From Hydractinia symbiolongicarpus (lineage: Eukaryota > Cnidaria > Hydrozoa > Anthoathecata > Hydractiniidae), in contig NC_079880.1 of assembly GCF_029227915.1 (NCBI RefSeq), forward strand, positions 33,537,501 to 33,601,500: a stretch of DNA of 64,000 nt, read 5' to 3'. How positions within the stretch are numbered: the stretch's first letter is position 1; each line of letters begins with the position of its first letter. Below the pieces are notes generated by a model. The model was not told the DNA's origin. It saw only the letters and a program-made list of their open reading frames with translations, and ran no database searches. The translations under genes and the position numbers were made by a program. Positions 62,330-64,000 of this stretch are shown one piece after another.

Positions 62330-64000
62330 AAAAACAACTTAGGACGCTCTAATCTATTGAGAGTGGAAAGACTAGACCAATGGTAACCTGTGCAGGTACG
62401 CAGACCCACGTGATTTACGTGTAAGGCATTTAATAGGCGTCAAAAGGCCGTTTTATAGCCTTTTTATGGCGTGTGCATGTGGTTTACGGCGTTCTAAAAC
62501 CATGGAACCAGGGAAAACAACTTAGGACGTTCTAGTCCATTGAGAATGGAAGGACTAGACCAATGGTAACCGGCATGGACGCGTGGAACGACGTAATTTA
62601 CGTGTAAGGTCTTTAATAGGCCGCATTATAGCTTTCAATGGCGTGTGCATGTGGTTCACGGCGTTCTAAAGACATGGAACCAGGGAAAACAACTTAGGAC
62701 GTCTTAGTGTATTGAGAGTGGAAGGACTAGACCAATAAGAGCAAGCTTGGACGCGTGGAACCACGTAATATAAGTGTAAGGCCTTTAATAGGCGTCAAAA
62801 AGCCGTATTATAGCCTTTTCATGGCGTGTGCATGTGGTTTACGGCGTTCTAAAGACAGGGAACCAGGGAAAACAACTTAGGACGTCGTAGTGCAATGAGA
62901 GTGGAAGGACTAGACCAATAGTAACCTGCGCAACCACGCGGAACCACGCGATTTACATGTAAGGCCTTTAATAGGCGTCAAAAGGCCGTATTATAGCCTT
63001 TTCATGGCGTGTGCATGTGGTTTACGGCGTTGTAAAGTCATGGAACCTGGAAAAACAACTTAGGACGCTCTAATCTATTGAGAGTGGAAAGACTAGACCA
63101 ATGGTAACCTGTGCAGGTACGCAGACCCACGTGATTTACGTGTAAGGACTTTAATAGGCGGCAAAAGGCCGTATTGCAGCCTTTAGACGCATGTGCACGT
63201 AGTTGACGGCGTTGTGCAGCCTTGGCGCTGGGGAAAACAACTTAGGACGTTCTAGTCCATTGAGATTGGAAGAACTAGACCAATGAGAACAAGCTTGGAC
63301 GGTTGGAACCACGTAATTTACGTGTAAGGCCTTCATTAGGCTGCAAAAGGACATATGGCTATAGACGTGTGTGCATGTAGTTGACGGCGTTCCAAAGCCA
63401 TGGAGCCAGAGAAAATAACTTAGGACGTCGTAGTACATGGGCAGTGGAAGGACTAGACCAATGATAACCTGCAGAGTCACGCGGAACCACGCGATTTACG
63501 TGTAAGGCATTTAATGGGCGTCAAAAGGCCGTATTATAGCCTTTTCATGGCGTGTGCATGTGGTTTACGGCGTTGTAAAGCCATGGAACCAGGAAAAACA
63601 ACTTAGGACGTTCTAGTCTATTGAGAATGGAAGATTTAGACCAATGAGAACAAGCTTGGGCGCGTGGAACCACGTAATTTACGTGTATGGCCTTCATTAG
63701 GCTGCAAAAGGCCATATTGCTGCCTATAGACGTGTGTGCATGTAATTGACGGCGTTCCAAAGCCATGGAGCAAGAGAGAATAACTTAGGACGTCGTAGTG
63801 CATTGACAGTGGAAGGACAAGACCAATGGTAACCTGCGCAGGCACGCGGAACCACGCGATTTACGTGTGAGGCATTTAATAGGCGTCAAAAGGCCGTTTT
63901 ATAGCCTTTTTATGGCGTGTGCATGTGGTTTACGGCGTTGTAAAGTCATGGAACCTGGAAAAACAACTTAGGACGCTCTAATCTATTGAGAGTGGAAAGA
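62330..64000 (+). repeat. Flank monomer with GGACGCTCTAATC occurring three times
   Basis: AGGACGCTCT with TAATCTATTG occurs at 62,341, 63,062 and 63,970, spacings of 721 and 908 bp (four and five monomers). The first two are followed by the same TGTGCAGGTACGCAG and CCCACGTG; the third is cut by the window end. The intervening monomers differ, so this is a dispersed variant and not a regular multimer. Confidence 0.7.

Larger units (their letters stand above)
1..64000 (+). repeat. 183-bp satellite DNA array filling the whole window
   Basis: The motif AAACAACTTA recurs at 1, 184, 367 (one change), 550 (one change) and 733, a spacing of exactly 183 bp, and the same monomer can be followed to the last base. 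That is about 350 monomers, all in one orientation. No gene, transposon or unique stretch interrupts them, so every interval longer than 300 bases without a gene holds this satellite. A hand consensus is 183 bp with 88 G+C, 55 G against 33 C, and 11 CpG. Nearly every monomer keeps CCATGG; type A monomers keep AAGCTT and ACGCGT. Monomers of 160-190 bp in megabase arrays are typical of centromeric satellites of plants and animals (established knowledge). The chromosomal location here is inference; subtelomeric heterochromatin is the alternative. I do not recognise the family. Confidence 0.98.
51350..64000 (+). repeat. Diverged flank of the array (class C and mixed monomers)
   Basis: From the monomer beginning near 51,350 the sequence changes character: GACGCTCTCG, GTAACTTTATTAGG, TTTTCAATGG and GTAGTTGACGGCGTTCC replace core variants. 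Class C monomers have GCCTTTAGACG and GTAGTTGACGG instead of CTTTTCATGGCG and GTGGTTTACGG, and often the perfect dyad CACGTAATTTACGTG with GGTTGGAACC or GGCATGGACGCG upstream. Neighbouring monomers differ at many sites and only one long near-identical multimer is left. The orientation stays the same and no transposon is visible. This resembles the monomeric edge of homogenised centromeric arrays (family knowledge); that it is an edge here is inference. Confidence 0.85.

Noticed and set aside
51289-63845. Minus-strand open frames of 60-109 codons with similar proteins (MALERR, LHVNYVVPR, HWSSPST)
   Set aside because: They are the same monomer read in the same frames. The period of 183 is divisible by three, so the frames stay in register. 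They appear mainly in the diverged flank, where mutations removed stops, and are almost absent from the conserved core, which is the reverse of what a real gene family would show.
1-64000. CRISPR array
   Set aside because: The whole 183-bp unit is repeated with no unique spacers; the size and the graded variation are those of satellite DNA.
1-64000. CENP-B box
   Set aside because: I looked for TTCG with the spaced A and CGGG on both strands. TTCGGCGTCC and the AACCCGGTG variants fail at the required positions.
51350-64000. Transposable element as the cause of the diverged sequence
   Set aside because: The 180-bp periodicity and landmarks such as GACGGCGTT and CCAATGGTAAC continue throughout; there are no terminal repeats, target duplications or coding domains.
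1-64000. tRNA- or 5S-derived origin of the monomer
   Set aside because: GGTTCCACGCG on the minus strand is faintly like a B box, but it lacks the TTCGA core and no A box or cloverleaf can be drawn.

Overview
The whole 64 kb window is one uninterrupted satellite DNA array. It holds head-to-tail monomers of about 183 bp (roughly 350 copies, all in the same orientation). I see no protein-coding gene, RNA gene, transposon, microsatellite or telomere repeat. This points to a eukaryotic nuclear genome and to constitutive heterochromatin, most likely centromeric or pericentromeric; a subtelomeric block is the main alternative. I do not recognise the satellite family and do not name a species.

For reference I number the monomer from the first base of the window, which starts with AAACAACTTA. 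By hand count of a consensus, it is 183 bp, about 48% GC, with 55 G against 33 C on the + strand and 11 CpG sites. Conserved landmarks are a HindIII-type palindrome CAAGCTTG (monomer 56-63), ACGCGT (65-70), a near-perfect dyad CACGTGATTTACGTG (76-90), AAGGCCTT (92-99) and CCATGG (169-174). There are two core monomer types. Type A carries CAAGCTTG and the ACGTG dyad. Type B is 1 bp shorter, has CCTGCGCAGG in place of CAAGCTTG and has lost one arm of the ACGTG dyad. A third, diverged class C appears only in the right-hand part.

Layout. (1) 1 to about 45.0 kb is a highly homogenised core built from long multimer duplications: 5-mer at 0.8-2.5 kb, 16-mer at 2.9-8.75 kb with a 6-mer nested inside, 14-mer at 17.4-22.5 kb and 17-mer at 33.7-40.0 kb. 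It also contains blocks that recur far apart: block P at 7.4, 13.2 and 24.9 kb, block Q at 10.2 and 26.2 kb, and a 32-monomer block S at 16.7, 31.1 and 39.1 kb. (2) About 44.2-51.35 kb has only short higher-order units (7-mer, 5-mer, A-B dimer) and many type B monomers. (3) 51.35-64 kb is a diverged flank of class C, mosaic and a few core-like monomers, with truncated monomers, small indels and older duplications (an 11-mer at 57.1/59.1 kb).

The array therefore grades from young, near-identical multimers to old monomeric satellite, as expected at the edge of a homogenised centromere-type array. Near-identical copies that differ by exactly one monomer, swapped block order and junctions inside monomers record repeated unequal exchange. 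All comparisons were made by eye, so block edges are good to a few bases where I quote shifts and to tens of bases otherwise.
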